The position numbers and the translations under genes were made by a program. Shown here piece by piece: positions 26,223 through 35,516 of a stretch of 64,000 nucleotides of DNA. The notes below the pieces were generated by a model. It saw only the letters and a list, made by a program, of their open reading frames with translations. It made no database searches and was not told where the DNA came from. The stretch comes from Clostridium carboxidivorans P7 (GTDB lineage Bacteria; Bacillota; Clostridia; Clostridiales; Clostridiaceae): the NCBI RefSeq assembly GCF_001038625.1, contig NZ_CP011803.1:5580001-5644000 (forward strand), read 5' to 3'. Every line of letters begins with the position of its first letter. Positions within the stretch are counted from its first letter, which is position 1.

Positions 26223-27812
26223 ATGGGTAAGCTATCACAAGTTTTTAAAAATTTAATAGAAAAGTGGAAGGGCTTAAGTAAAAAAAAGAAGATAGCTTTT
26301 GGAATAATTTTCACAGCGGTTATAGGTGCTTTAATATATCTAGGCATATATTTTGGTTCAACAAAATATGATGTTTTATTTTCTAATATGAGTTCTACAG
26401 ATTCTGCAGCAGTTTATAAACAATTGCAAGCTGATAAGGTTGATGCAAAAGTTCAAGGAAATTCTATATTAGTACCTAAAGGTCAAGTTGATAAATTAAG
26501 AATGCAGATGTTGTCAGAAGTTAATATGACTAATGGAAGCCAAGGGTTTGAACTTTTAGATAAAACGAAATTAGGATCTACGGATGCGGAAATGAAAATA
26601 AATTATCAAAGAGCTCTTCAAGGAGAACTAGAGAGAACCATAAAAGGTCTTCCAGAAATACAAAATGCTAGAGTAAGTCTTGTACTTCCAGATGATACAC
26701 AATTCGTTAAAGATACTCAACCAGGAAGTGCTTCTGTAACTTTGCAGATGAAACAAGGACAAAAGTTAAATTCTGATCAAGTAAAAGCTTTAGTGGCTTT
26801 AGTATCAGGAAGTGTTAAGAATGTACCTAAGGAAAATGTACAAATAATTGATGATAAGTTAGCTTTACTTTCAAAGGATCTTTTTAATGATAAAAAGGAT
26901 ATAACTAGTGATTCTACTACTTCGGCAGAAAAGCAACAGGAGTTAAAACAGCAATATGAAAAAGAATTAGAAAAGAAACTTTCCAATATGCTGGAAGCTG
27001 TTTATGGTAAGGATAAGGTTAAGGTTAAAGTTAATGCTGATTTGGATTTCGATGCTGTGCAGCAGGATTCAACTACCTATGATCCTAAAAGTGTTGTAGT
27101 AAGTGAACATAATGTAAAAGATACATCTACAGGTGGACAAGGAACTGCAACATCTAGTAGTCCTGTAGATAATAATATGACTAATACTACAACTAATAAC
27201 ACTGGAAATGGTTCATCAACACATGATGAAAGTACTAAGAATTATGATGTATCAGAAGTAAAACAAAAGACTATAAAGGCACCAGGTGCAGTTAAAAGAT
27301 TGACAGCTTCTGTAGCTTTAGATGGAAATGTGGATCCTACTACTAAAACTTCTATAAGTAATCTTGCAGTATCAGCTATAGGCTATGATGCTAAAAGAGG
27401 AGATACTATAAATGTAGAGGGTATTCCTTTTGATACTACATTAAAGGATCAAGCTAAAAAAGATTTGGATGCTATGAATAAAGCAACTGATCAAGCTAAG
27501 AAAACTAAAACTTATATAATGCTTGGAATTTTAGCAGCAGTAATCCTTGGTGCAGCAGTAGCTCTATTCTTGTGGAGAAGAAAGAAGAGAGAAGAGGAAG
27601 AAGATTTATTTGATGAGGAAACTGGCGGAATTGATGTAATTGTAGGAGATGAAATGGAACCTACAAAACAGCAATTTAAATATAAGCCTGTGGATCTTGA
27701 AAGTGAAAATGAACAGACACATGTGGAAAATGAAATAAAGAACTATGCAAAGGAAAAGCCAGAACAGGTTGCAGATATTGTAAAATCATGGCTAGCAGAA
27801 GATGAGAGGTGA
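26223..27812 (+). CDS. fliF: Flagellar MS-ring protein FliF
   Basis: A 529-residue MS-ring protein with two membrane helices, at about residues 24-44 (IAFGIIFTAVIGALIYLGIY) and 431-450 (YIMLGILAAVILGAAVALFL). Between them are the periplasmic-side ring-building domains, including YDVLFSNMSSTDSAAVYKQL and ARVSLVLPDDTQFV, with a Thr/Asn/Gly-rich unstructured stretch near residues 295-345. The C-terminal tail (residues 455-529) is acidic and binds FliG, the next gene. Length fits the family. Confidence 0.95.
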   Translation: MGKLSQVFKNLIEKWKGLSKKKKIAFGIIFTAVIGALIYLGIYFGSTKYDVLFSNMSSTDSAAVYKQLQADKVDAKVQGNSILVPKGQVDKLRMQMLSEVNMTNGSQGFELLDKTKLGSTDAEMKINYQRALQGELERTIKGLPEIQNARVSLVLPDDTQFVKDTQPGSASVTLQMKQGQKLNSDQVKALVALVSGSVKNVPKENVQIIDDKLALLSKDLFNDKKDITSDSTTSAEKQQELKQQYEKELEKKLSNMLEAVYGKDKVKVKVNADLDFDAVQQDSTTYDPKSVVVSEHNVKDTSTGGQGTATSSSPVDNNMTNTTTNNTGNGSSTHDESTKNYDVSEVKQKTIKAPGAVKRLTASVALDGNVDPTTKTSISNLAVSAIGYDAKRGDTINVEGIPFDTTLKDQAKKDLDAMNKATDQAKKTKTYIMLGILAAVILGAAVALFLWRRKKREEEEDLFDEETGGIDVIVGDEMEPTKQQFKYKPVDLESENEQTHVENEIKNYAKEKPEQVADIVKSWLAEDER

Positions 27813-27818
27813 TAAAAT

Positions 27819-28835
27819 TTGGCAAGAGAAAATGAAAAATTAACAGGTGTTCAAAAAGCAGCCATATTATTCATAACTCTTGGTCCAGAGGCTTCTGCAG
27901 GAATAATTAAGAAATTGCCAGAGTCGGAAATACAGAAAATAACCTATGAAATAGCTAATATAGCATCAGTTAAGTCCGAACAGAAACAGGAAATACTTGC
28001 AGAGTTTATAGAAATGAATAAGGCTAAAGATTACTTAACTGAAGGTGGAATGGAATATGCTAAAAACCTTTTAGCCAAAGCATTAGGTAGTCAAAGAGCT
28101 ATGGAAATATTGGACAAGGTTACAGAAGCTACACAGCAATTTAGGCCTTTTGCAATAGCTAGAAAGGCAGATGCTCATCAACTTTTAAATATAATAACTA
28201 ATGAGCATCCACAAACTATTGCTCTTATACTATGTTATCTTCAATCAGATAAATCAGGACAAATATTATCTGCATTACCAGAAGATGTGCAGGCAGAAGT
28301 AGCTTACAGAATAGCTACAATGAGTAATACATCTCCAGTAGTGGTAAAGGAAATTGAAAAAGTTTTGGATGGTAAGTTATCTTCAGTAGTTAAATCTGAT
28401 ATGAAGGTAATTGGTGGAGTTCAAACTATAGTAGATATACTTAACCAAGTTGATAGAACTACAGAGAAAAATATTACTGAAGGTCTTGAAAAAGAAGATG
28501 CTGAATTGGCAGAAAAAGTTAAAGAGTCTATGTTTGTATTTGAAGACATTATTACTCTTGATGATGTTTCTATCCAAAGAGTTCTTAGAGAAGTTGAAAA
28601 CAAAGAACTTGGATTGGCACTTAAAGGCTGTTCAGAAGAAGTTGCAAATTCTATTTTTAGAAATCAATCTAAGAGAGCAGCTGCTGCTTTAAAGGAAGAT
28701 ATAGAATTCCTTGGACCAGTAAGACTTATGGATGTGGAAAAAGCTCAACAGAGAATTGTAAGCATTATAAGAAGATTAGATGAAGCTGGAGAGATAGTAA
28801 TATCAAGAGGTGGAGAAGATGCAATCATCGTATAG
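27819..28835 (+). CDS. fliG: Flagellar motor switch protein FliG
   Basis: A 338-residue rotor protein starting at TTG 27819, with GAGAGGTGA (which also contains the fliF stop) as ribosome site. It has the N-terminal FliF-binding part (LTGVQKAAILFITLGPEASA), the EHPQT motif of the middle domain (NEHPQTIALILCYL) and the C-terminal torque helix VLREVENKELGLALKG with the charged residues that face the stator. Complete, so torque generation should be normal even though motA/motB are not in this operon. Confidence 0.95.
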   Translation: MARENEKLTGVQKAAILFITLGPEASAGIIKKLPESEIQKITYEIANIASVKSEQKQEILAEFIEMNKAKDYLTEGGMEYAKNLLAKALGSQRAMEILDKVTEATQQFRPFAIARKADAHQLLNIITNEHPQTIALILCYLQSDKSGQILSALPEDVQAEVAYRIATMSNTSPVVVKEIEKVLDGKLSSVVKSDMKVIGGVQTIVDILNQVDRTTEKNITEGLEKEDAELAEKVKESMFVFEDIITLDDVSIQRVLREVENKELGLALKGCSEEVANSIFRNQSKRAAAALKEDIEFLGPVRLMDVEKAQQRIVSIIRRLDEAGEIVISRGGEDAIIV

Positions 28836-29586
28836 GATTATTAAAAATACCAGAGTAGATGAAGACGGCTTAAAAAAAATAATAACAGAATTTGAGACAA
28901 AAGAAGAAGTTGAACAAAAAAATTTGGCAGAAACTAATGCTAAAACCTTTATAGATAGTTATGAAAATTTAGCTAAAACTATGTTGGAAAATGCTAGAAA
29001 ACAAAGTGATGGTTTGCTTTCAAAAGCTTTTATAGAAGCAGAAAGATTACAAAAGGAAGCTTATGAAAAAGGCTATGATGAAGGAATGCAAAAGGGCTAT
29101 GATGATGGATTTAATAAATCTTATGAAGATGGTTATAAAAAAAATTTAGAAAAGGCTCAAGCAGAAGGACAATTGATTAAGGATAATGCGGATAACATAT
29201 TAAGGACTTGTAAAGAGGAAAAAGAAATATATTTAAAAGAAAAAGAACAAGAAATAAGAAATTTGATAGTAAATTGTGTAGAAGCTGTTTTGAAGAGAGA
29301 AGTTAAGGATGAAGCAGCATTAAATGATGTAATATTCCAGGCTTTATCTACAGTAAAGAATACCAAAACTTTCATAATAAAAAGTAATGAAATCTATTGT
29401 GAAGAGTTGAAAAATAAAGTAGAATTATGGAAAGAGCAACTTCCATTTAGAGGAGATATTTTCATTATTCCTGATAAAGATGTAGAAATTGGTAAAGCCG
29501 TTATTGAAAGAGAAAATGGTAAAGTTGTAGTTGATGTGAATATAGCTATGGAAAAGATAAAAGAAATAGTGCTTAAAGGTCAGTAG
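28819..29586 (+). CDS. fliH: Flagellar export ATPase regulator FliH
   Basis: A 255-residue FliH. The middle (KGYDEGMQKGYDDGFNKSYE and EDGYKKNLEKAQAEGQ) shows the GxxxG-type repeats typical of FliH/YscL stalks, followed by the globular C-terminal domain that binds FliI. The frame opens at GTG 28810 but ATG 28819 fits the AGAGGTGGA site better. It overlaps the end of fliG by 17 bases, so the two are translationally coupled. Confidence 0.9.
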   Translation: MQSSYRIIKNTRVDEDGLKKIITEFETKEEVEQKNLAETNAKTFIDSYENLAKTMLENARKQSDGLLSKAFIEAERLQKEAYEKGYDEGMQKGYDDGFNKSYEDGYKKNLEKAQAEGQLIKDNADNILRTCKEEKEIYLKEKEQEIRNLIVNCVEAVLKREVKDEAALNDVIFQALSTVKNTKTFIIKSNEIYCEELKNKVELWKEQLPFRGDIFIIPDKDVEIGKAVIERENGKVVVDVNIAMEKIKEIVLKGQ

Positions 29587-29598
29587 GCAGGTGTTTTT

Positions 29599-30906
29599 AT
29601 GATTGATATAAACTTCAATTTCTTGAACAAAAAATTGGAAGAAACGGATTTTAATTATTCAGAGGGAATTGTAAGTAAGGTTATAGGTCTTACAATAGAG
29701 GTAGAAGGAATAAAGTCATTTGTTGGTGAGGTTTGCACAATATATAATGAAAAAAATCACCCTGTTACTTGTGAGGTTGTTGGTTTTAGAGAAAAAAATG
29801 TTATATTGATGCCTTTAGGAGAGTTGATAGGTATTGCACCTGGATGCAGAGTTGTACCAGAAGGAATGCCTTTAAGTGTGAAATGCTCAGATGAACTTTT
29901 TGGAAAAGTTTTAGATGGACTTGGACAACCTTTAAATGGAGAAGAAATAGATATAGGAACTGTATATCCACTAGATACTGAACCACCGGATCCTTTAAAA
30001 AGAAGGAGAATAAAAGAGGTTATACCTACAGGAATCCGTGCTATTGACGGTTTTACAACCTGTGGAGAAGGACAGAGAATTGGTATTTTTGCAGGTAGTG
30101 GTGTAGGAAAGAGTACAACCCTTGGTATGATTGCAAGGTATGCAGAAGCTGATGTCAATGTAATTGCTCTTATAGGTGAAAGAGGAAGAGAAGTTAAAGA
30201 CTTTATAGAAAAAGATTTAGGCGAAGAAGGCATGAAAAAATCTATAATTGTTTGTGCGACTTCGGACAAGCCTGCTCTAGTAAGACTTAAAGGTGCTTTT
30301 ACTGCTACAGCAATTGCAGAGTATTTCAGGGATAGAGGCAATAAAGTAATACTTATGATGGATTCTGTAACCAGATTTGCTATGGCACAAAGAGAAATAG
30401 GACTTGCTATAGGAGAGCCACCAGCAACAAAGGGATATACACCTTCTGTTTTTGCAATGCTTCCTAGACTTATGGAAAGAGCAGGAATGTCAGATAAAGG
30501 TTCAATTACTGCTTTTTACACAGTATTAGTAGATGGTGATGATTTCAATGAACCTATAGCAGATGCGGTAAGAGGTATATTAGATGGACATATTGTGTTA
30601 TCTCGTGCTTTAGCTGCTAAAAATCATTACCCAGCTATAGATATACTTAGCAGCATAAGTAGACTTATGTCTGAAGTGGCAGAAGATGAGCATAAAAAAG
30701 CAGCCTCCTTTGCTAGAGATCTTCTTGCAACTTATAAGAATTCTGAGGATTTGATAAATATTGGAGCTTATGTAAAAGGTAGTAATGAAAAAGTAGATAC
30801 TTCAATTCAGTATTATGATGACATAATAGGCTACTTAAAACAGGGGATGAAAGAACATACAACCTTTTCAGAAAGTGTATTAAGTTTAGAAAATATTTTT
30901 CAATAA
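29599..30906 (+). CDS. fliI: Flagellum-specific ATP synthase FliI
   Basis: A 435-residue F1-beta-like ATPase powering type III flagellar export. Walker A is GIFAGSGVGKSTTLG (about residue 161), the Walker B strand is VILMMDSVTRFAMAQRE, and GEPPATKGYTPSVFAMLPRL is the family signature. The Cys-rich N-terminal domain binds FliH. Follows fliH by 12 bases. All catalytic residues are present. Confidence 0.97.
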   Translation: MIDINFNFLNKKLEETDFNYSEGIVSKVIGLTIEVEGIKSFVGEVCTIYNEKNHPVTCEVVGFREKNVILMPLGELIGIAPGCRVVPEGMPLSVKCSDELFGKVLDGLGQPLNGEEIDIGTVYPLDTEPPDPLKRRRIKEVIPTGIRAIDGFTTCGEGQRIGIFAGSGVGKSTTLGMIARYAEADVNVIALIGERGREVKDFIEKDLGEEGMKKSIIVCATSDKPALVRLKGAFTATAIAEYFRDRGNKVILMMDSVTRFAMAQREIGLAIGEPPATKGYTPSVFAMLPRLMERAGMSDKGSITAFYTVLVDGDDFNEPIADAVRGILDGHIVLSRALAAKNHYPAIDILSSISRLMSEVAEDEHKKAASFARDLLATYKNSEDLINIGAYVKGSNEKVDTSIQYYDDIIGYLKQGMKEHTTFSESVLSLENIFQ

Positions 30907-30924
30907 AAGCTAAGGGGGGATTTT

Positions 30925-31362
30925 ATGAGTAAGTACAATTTTAGATTACAAAAGCTTTTAGACATCAGAGTGGATAAAGAAGAAGAAAGCAAAAGAAATT
31001 TTACTGAAGCTCAAAACCAGAAATTAAAAGTTGAGACAAAATTAGAAGAACTTAATGCAAGTTATGAAAAGTATAGGAATATTAACAGCGATGAATCAGC
31101 TATAAAACGTAGAATAACGCATATATACTTAAATGCAATAAATTATAGTATAAATGAGACTGCAGAAGAACTTAAGCAGAAAGAAAAAATTTTAGAAGAT
31201 AAAAGATATGATTTAAAGCAAAAGCAAATTGACAGAAAAACAGTTGAAATACTCAAGGAAAAAGGTGAAAAGGCATTTTTAAAAGAGCAAAATCTAATAG
31301 AGCAAAGAAATAATGATGAATTTGCTCTATATGGATTTATAAGAAATCATGAAAGGAGGTGA
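30925..31362 (+). CDS. fliJ: Flagellar export protein FliJ
   Basis: A 145-residue, almost entirely helical protein (YNFRLQKLLDIRVDKEEES at the N-terminus, then long charged coiled coil) with the FliJ opening motif F-x-L-Q-K-L-L-D-x-R. It is the coiled-coil stalk of the export ATPase. GGGGGG precedes the start. Its stop is 5 bases ahead of the fliK start, with the fliK ribosome site inside fliJ. Confidence 0.88.
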   Translation: MSKYNFRLQKLLDIRVDKEEESKRNFTEAQNQKLKVETKLEELNASYEKYRNINSDESAIKRRITHIYLNAINYSINETAEELKQKEKILEDKRYDLKQKQIDRKTVEILKEKGEKAFLKEQNLIEQRNNDEFALYGFIRNHERR

Positions 31363-31367
31363 AAAAA

Positions 31368-32837
31368 ATGAATACAAGCATGAATGTTTTGAGTGTGGTA
31401 AGCAATACTAATAGCACTAATAATAGTGTTAACTACAAAAGTGATACTTCAAAGAATAGTAATGCATTTAATGATGTATTATCCAAAACAACTTCAGTAA
31501 GGCAGGATGCTCAAACTTCCAATAAAAATGATAAGTCCCAGGATTTAAAAGATTCTAAATTCGAAATTTCTGAGGAAACTAAAACTGCTTTAAAGGAAGC
31601 AGGTTTATCTGATAAGGATATAGAAAATATCAAATCACCAGATGATTTGAAAAATGTTATAGTAGAAAAAATATTGAACAAAGATTCAAATAGTAAAATA
31701 GATTCAGATAAGTTACTAATGCTTTTAGTATCCCTTTTAAAAGTTGATACTAAAGATTTACAAAATTTAAAAGCAAATACTATATCCGACATAAAAGATG
31801 CTGTAAATTCTGTTGTTAAAGCAATAGGAAATGAAGGTGAAAATCTTACTGGAGATAAGCTTTCACAAATTTTAAATTCCGCTGGAGATAAATTTAAGGA
31901 AGCTTTGGATAAAAATCTTTCAAAAGTGCAAGATCCAACATTAAAATTACTTTTAACTAAAGAAGTAGTTTCTCAAGTAGAAAAAGAAGTAATACCACAA
32001 ATAACTGAAAATTTAAGTAAAACTAGTATGCCTACAGCTTCACAAGATATTGTAAGTAAACTTCAACAAGAGCTTAAGTCAGCTTTAAATGCAAGCTTAA
32101 ATGATGTAAATTCACAGAAAAATGTAAATAAGGACAGCAAAATTAATACTTTAGATTTTAAAGAAACTTATAAAGAAGCTTCAAATGATAAAAATCTTTA
32201 TCAAACATCTGTTAGCAGTAAGGAGCAAAATCAAAATACTGATGAAAATTATTCTTCTTCAAATAAGGAAACATCAAAGGAAGATAACTTTTTAAAATCT
32301 CTTACTAGTGATGAAAACAAAGAAGATAAAATTTCAAAAGCTACAAATTTTATGACTCAATTTAATAATATAAATAAAAATATTAAAGTAGATGATGTAG
32401 CTGATGTGGTAATAAGCAAAAATAATATGGCTAATGATGTAATAAAAACCTTAAAATATATGGAAACTAACAATATAAAGAATTTAACAGTAAAAATTGC
32501 ACCTAAAGAATTAGGAGAAGTTATTATAAAGCTTACTATGGAAGGCGGAGTTATGAAAGCATCTATTGGTGCTTCAAATAAAGAGGCTTTTAATTTATTG
32601 AATTCCAATATGTCAGATATGACACAAAAACTTCAAAATAATGACACAAAGATTAATAGTCTTTCTTTAAATATTTATAATGAAGATACTACTTTCTTTA
32701 AAGATGGTTCAAATCAGGGAAATAATGAAAATAGTAAAAATCATAAAAAGTCTAAGAGTATAAGTGGTATAGAAGAAATAGCAAATGAAGTAGAAGATCA
32801 AAATGAAATAGACAGCAATTTAAATATTTTAGCATAG
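31368..32837 (+). CDS. fliK: Flagellar hook-length control protein FliK
   Basis: A 489-residue protein with a long Asn/Ser/Lys-rich, poorly conserved N-terminal ruler region and a conserved C-terminal domain (NLTVKIAPKELGEVIIKLTM, FNLLNSNMSDMTQKLQNND) that switches export specificity. The frame extends to GTG 31359, but that is inside AAAGGAGGTG; ATG 31368 is the start. Position between fliJ and flgD supports the call. Confidence 0.9.
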   Translation: MNTSMNVLSVVSNTNSTNNSVNYKSDTSKNSNAFNDVLSKTTSVRQDAQTSNKNDKSQDLKDSKFEISEETKTALKEAGLSDKDIENIKSPDDLKNVIVEKILNKDSNSKIDSDKLLMLLVSLLKVDTKDLQNLKANTISDIKDAVNSVVKAIGNEGENLTGDKLSQILNSAGDKFKEALDKNLSKVQDPTLKLLLTKEVVSQVEKEVIPQITENLSKTSMPTASQDIVSKLQQELKSALNASLNDVNSQKNVNKDSKINTLDFKETYKEASNDKNLYQTSVSSKEQNQNTDENYSSSNKETSKEDNFLKSLTSDENKEDKISKATNFMTQFNNINKNIKVDDVADVVISKNNMANDVIKTLKYMETNNIKNLTVKIAPKELGEVIIKLTMEGGVMKASIGASNKEAFNLLNSNMSDMTQKLQNNDTKINSLSLNIYNEDTTFFKDGSNQGNNENSKNHKKSKSISGIEEIANEVEDQNEIDSNLNILA

Positions 32838-32874
32838 TAAAGGCTTAATTTTTTAAAAGTTAGGAGGTAAAGAT

Positions 32875-33582
32875 ATGGCTGGAGTAAATACTGCTACAAA
32901 TTCTAGTGATGTTAATAAAACTAATGATAGTAATGCTACTAAAACTTCAAGAGGCACTAGAATAGTAAAAAAAGGTCAGGATATGGATAAAAATGCATTT
33001 TTTAAAATCTTGGCTGCAGAATTATCAAATCAGGATCCTTCAAATGCTAAAGATGGTACTGAATATGTATCACAGATGGCACAGTTTTCAAGCTTGGAAC
33101 AAATGGTTAATTTAAACACTACTATGAAGCTTACAGGTGCTAATAATTTAATAGGTAAAACTGTAAATTTAAATAAACTTGATCCAAATGGAAAGTTTTA
33201 TAGTGGATTAGTAAGCAGTGTAGTTAAAAGTGGTGATACTGTACAGTTAAATGTGCTAGTTGGAACTAAAAAAGATGAAAAAGGGAATGAAGTTCCTGAT
33301 ATTGAAAAATTTGACATCGAAAATGTGACTGAAATAGATGATATGGTAAGTTTAAATAAGTATACAAATGATGCAGATGGTACTGCTGAGTTTTTAAATG
33401 CTTCAGTTTTAATTGGCAAAAAAGTTGAACTAAATCAACAAGATAGTAGTAAGAAAAATTATGTTGGAATAGTAAAGGGAGTATCAAGAAATGCTAATGG
33501 TGTAGAACTGAATGTAGATATTGGAAATAACGAAATTAAAAAGTTTTTGTACCATGACGTAATTTCAGTAAATGAAAGTTAG
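32875..33582 (+). CDS. flgD: Flagellar hook assembly scaffold FlgD
   Basis: A 235-residue hook-cap protein. Residues 35-85 hold the FlgD signature (KNAFFKILAAELSNQDPSNA, QMAQFSSLEQMVNLN). The rest is unusual: two copies of a beta-rich unit of pattern LIGKxVxLNxxDxxxKxYxGxV, at about residues 92-150 and 180-235, in place of the usual Tudor/fibronectin pair. GGAGG precedes the ATG. The downstream hook gene flgE fits its role as hook cap. Confidence 0.9.
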   Translation: MAGVNTATNSSDVNKTNDSNATKTSRGTRIVKKGQDMDKNAFFKILAAELSNQDPSNAKDGTEYVSQMAQFSSLEQMVNLNTTMKLTGANNLIGKTVNLNKLDPNGKFYSGLVSSVVKSGDTVQLNVLVGTKKDEKGNEVPDIEKFDIENVTEIDDMVSLNKYTNDADGTAEFLNASVLIGKKVELNQQDSSKKNYVGIVKGVSRNANGVELNVDIGNNEIKKFLYHDVISVNES

Positions 33583-33602
33583 TTTGCAGGAAGAGTGATA
33601 CT

Positions 33603-33992
33603 ATGGGATATAGAGTTATTAATGGTAAACTTTGTTTGATTCAAGATTTCCAAGGTTATAACAGCAGCAATAATAAAGCTAAGGAAAATAGTAATGCTTC
33701 TTTTAAAGATTTATTAAATAGAAAAATAGATAGTAAAGAAGGCTTTGTTATATCCAATCACGCAGTTGAAAGACTCAAGGAAAGAAATATAAATTTTGAT
33801 GAAAATGATATGAAAAATATAAATGAAGGTATTAATAAAGCAGAACAAAAAGGAAGCAAAGAAACTCTAATTCTTTATAAAGATACAGCACTTATAACTT
33901 CAATAAAAAACAGAACTATTATTACAGCGATGGCTAAAGAAAATAGTAAAAACAATGTTTTTACAAATATTGATAGTGTAGTTATATTATAA
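33603..33992 (+). CDS. TIGR02530-type flagellar operon protein
   Basis: A 129-residue protein matching the clostridial/Bacillus flagellar operon family known as TIGR02530, always found between flgD and flgE. The conserved part is ISNHAVERLKERNINFDEND followed by NEGINKAEQKGSKETLILYK and a terminal strand with TALITSIKNRTIITAM. No signal peptide. Molecular role is not established; it may help hook assembly or its regulation. Confidence 0.85.
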   Translation: MGYRVINGKLCLIQDFQGYNSSNNKAKENSNASFKDLLNRKIDSKEGFVISNHAVERLKERNINFDENDMKNINEGINKAEQKGSKETLILYKDTALITSIKNRTIITAMAKENSKNNVFTNIDSVVIL

Positions 33993-34074
33993 AGGCAGGA
34001 CCTGAATAAGGATGTCTAACTTTGTGGAACGATTGAAGCAAAGTAAAATAAATAAATTTAGGAGGTAGAAATTT

Positions 34075-35091
34075 ATGTTACCATCCATGTTCTCAGGAAT
34101 AAGTGGATTAAAAGTTAATCAAAGAAAATTAGATGTAATAGGTAATAATATAGCAAATTCAAGTACTACAGCTTATAAAACCCAAAGAGCAAGATTTGAA
34201 GATATGGTAAGCCAAAGTATGGCATCAGCTACAGGGGCTAGTTCAAAGTTAGGTGGCACTAATCCAAGACAGGTTGGTCTTGGTGTTCAATTAGCAGGTA
34301 TAGATACTTCTACTGGTCAAGGAAGTATGCAGCCAACTTCAGCACCTCTTGATGTAGCAATAGATGGAGATGGATATTTTATTGTAGGAACAGGTGCTGT
34401 ACCAGAAGATAGTGGTACTGTTCAAATTACTGTTACAGATGATGAAAAACATACTATGTCACCTGATGGAGTAACTACTAGTTTTACAAGAGATGGATCA
34501 TTTACATTGGATACTCAAGGAAATTTGCTGACATCAGATGGATTAAGAGTTTATGGATATGCTAATAGTAAAGTTAGCATAACTTATAGTAAAGATCCAA
34601 AAGTAGCATGTACGGGTACTTATGATGCCAATGCTGAAGGAGGAGCGGATACAGAGATGAATGCAGAGGGATTAGTTCCATTAGTTATACCAGAGTATTT
34701 GACTGCAGGTGATAAGAATCATAGGATAAAGTCATATTCTATAGGATCAGATGGAACAATCACTGCTACATTAGATAGTGGTACAGCAGTTCTTGGACAA
34801 ATAGCTATGGCTTCTTTTAAAAATCCTGCTGGACTTTCAAAGTTGGGTAAAAATCTATATCAAATATCACCAAATTCAGGAGATCCAGTTGTAAGAAGTA
34901 CTTCAACTTCATCTGATGACAATAGTGCAGCTTATGGAGATGCTCGTCAAGGTATGCTTGAAATGTCTAATGTAGACTTGGCAGAAGAATTTACTAATAT
35001 GATAATAGCTAACAGAGCTTTTCAAGCTAATGGAAAAATAATAACTACTGGAGATGAAATATTACAGGATTTGGTTAATTTGAAGAGATAA
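34075..35091 (+). CDS. flgE: Flagellar hook protein FlgE
   Basis: A 338-residue hook subunit with the rod/hook N-terminal motif LDVIGNNIANSSTTAYKTQR, the central domain after PLDVAIDGDGYFIV, and the C-terminal helix SNVDLAEEFTNMIIANRAFQ. AGGAGG precedes the ATG. Shorter than enterobacterial FlgE but normal for Firmicutes. Confidence 0.95.
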   Translation: MLPSMFSGISGLKVNQRKLDVIGNNIANSSTTAYKTQRARFEDMVSQSMASATGASSKLGGTNPRQVGLGVQLAGIDTSTGQGSMQPTSAPLDVAIDGDGYFIVGTGAVPEDSGTVQITVTDDEKHTMSPDGVTTSFTRDGSFTLDTQGNLLTSDGLRVYGYANSKVSITYSKDPKVACTGTYDANAEGGADTEMNAEGLVPLVIPEYLTAGDKNHRIKSYSIGSDGTITATLDSGTAVLGQIAMASFKNPAGLSKLGKNLYQISPNSGDPVVRSTSTSSDDNSAAYGDARQGMLEMSNVDLAEEFTNMIIANRAFQANGKIITTGDEILQDLVNLKR

Positions 35092-35116
35092 TTGGCTTAG
35101 CTAGGAATGGATAATT

Positions 35117-35173
35117 GGAAGTTGAGAGTTTAATAATGTTTAGAATGAAAAAATCATTAACTCTCAACTTTCC
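35117..35173. repeat. Inverted repeat between flgE and flbD
   Basis: GGAAGTTGAGAGTT at 35117-35130 and AACTCTCAACTTTCC at 35159-35173 form a 14-bp stem with one bulge around a 28-base loop. No T run follows, and the fla genes continue 28 bases later, so it is more likely an RNA-stability or partial-attenuation hairpin than a full terminator. The GTTGAGAGTT core looks like a dispersed repeat sequence. Confidence 0.6.
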
Positions 35174-35201
35174 ACTTTCAATTAAAAAATGGAGGTTTTA
35201 T

Positions 35202-35417
35202 ATGATAAAGCTTATAGGACTTGATAATAAACCTTTTGTTGTTAATGCTGATCAAATAGAAAAACTAGAACAAATACCAGAGAGTGTTATAACTTTAGTT
35301 AATGGCAGAAAATATTTAGTTAAAGAATCTAATGATGAGATTATTGAAAAAGTTATTCAATATAAAAGAAAAATATTTTTAGGTGATGTGAAACAACCTT
35401 CTGAAGAAATATTCTAA
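35202..35417 (+). CDS. flbD: FlbD family flagellar protein
   Basis: A 71-residue protein with the FlbD/SwrD pattern: MIKLIGLDNKPFVVNADQIE, then TLVNGRKYLVKESNDEIIEK. The frame runs open from 35115, but GGAGG seven bases before ATG 35202 and the conserved MIxLTxL-type opening fix the start. In Bacillus the homologue SwrD supports flagellar torque. It follows flgE, as in other Firmicutes. Confidence 0.9.
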   Translation: MIKLIGLDNKPFVVNADQIEKLEQIPESVITLVNGRKYLVKESNDEIIEKVIQYKRKIFLGDVKQPSEEIF

Positions 35418-35516
35418 TTTACGTAGGTAGTTAAACTAAGCTTCACTTCACGTTTATTGGTTAACATTAAAAAATTTCACAAGTTGACTAATGTGCAGCG
35501 AAAAGGAGAAAGTAAA

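Noticed and set aside
29757..30341. 194-codon minus-strand frame opposite fliI
   Set aside because: Antisense shadow of the highly conserved ATPase core; Ser/Pro/Leu-rich product without motif or ribosome site.
35115..35201. N-terminal extension of flbD
   Set aside because: The extra codons run through the inverted repeat, and the ribosome site and conserved start are at 35202.
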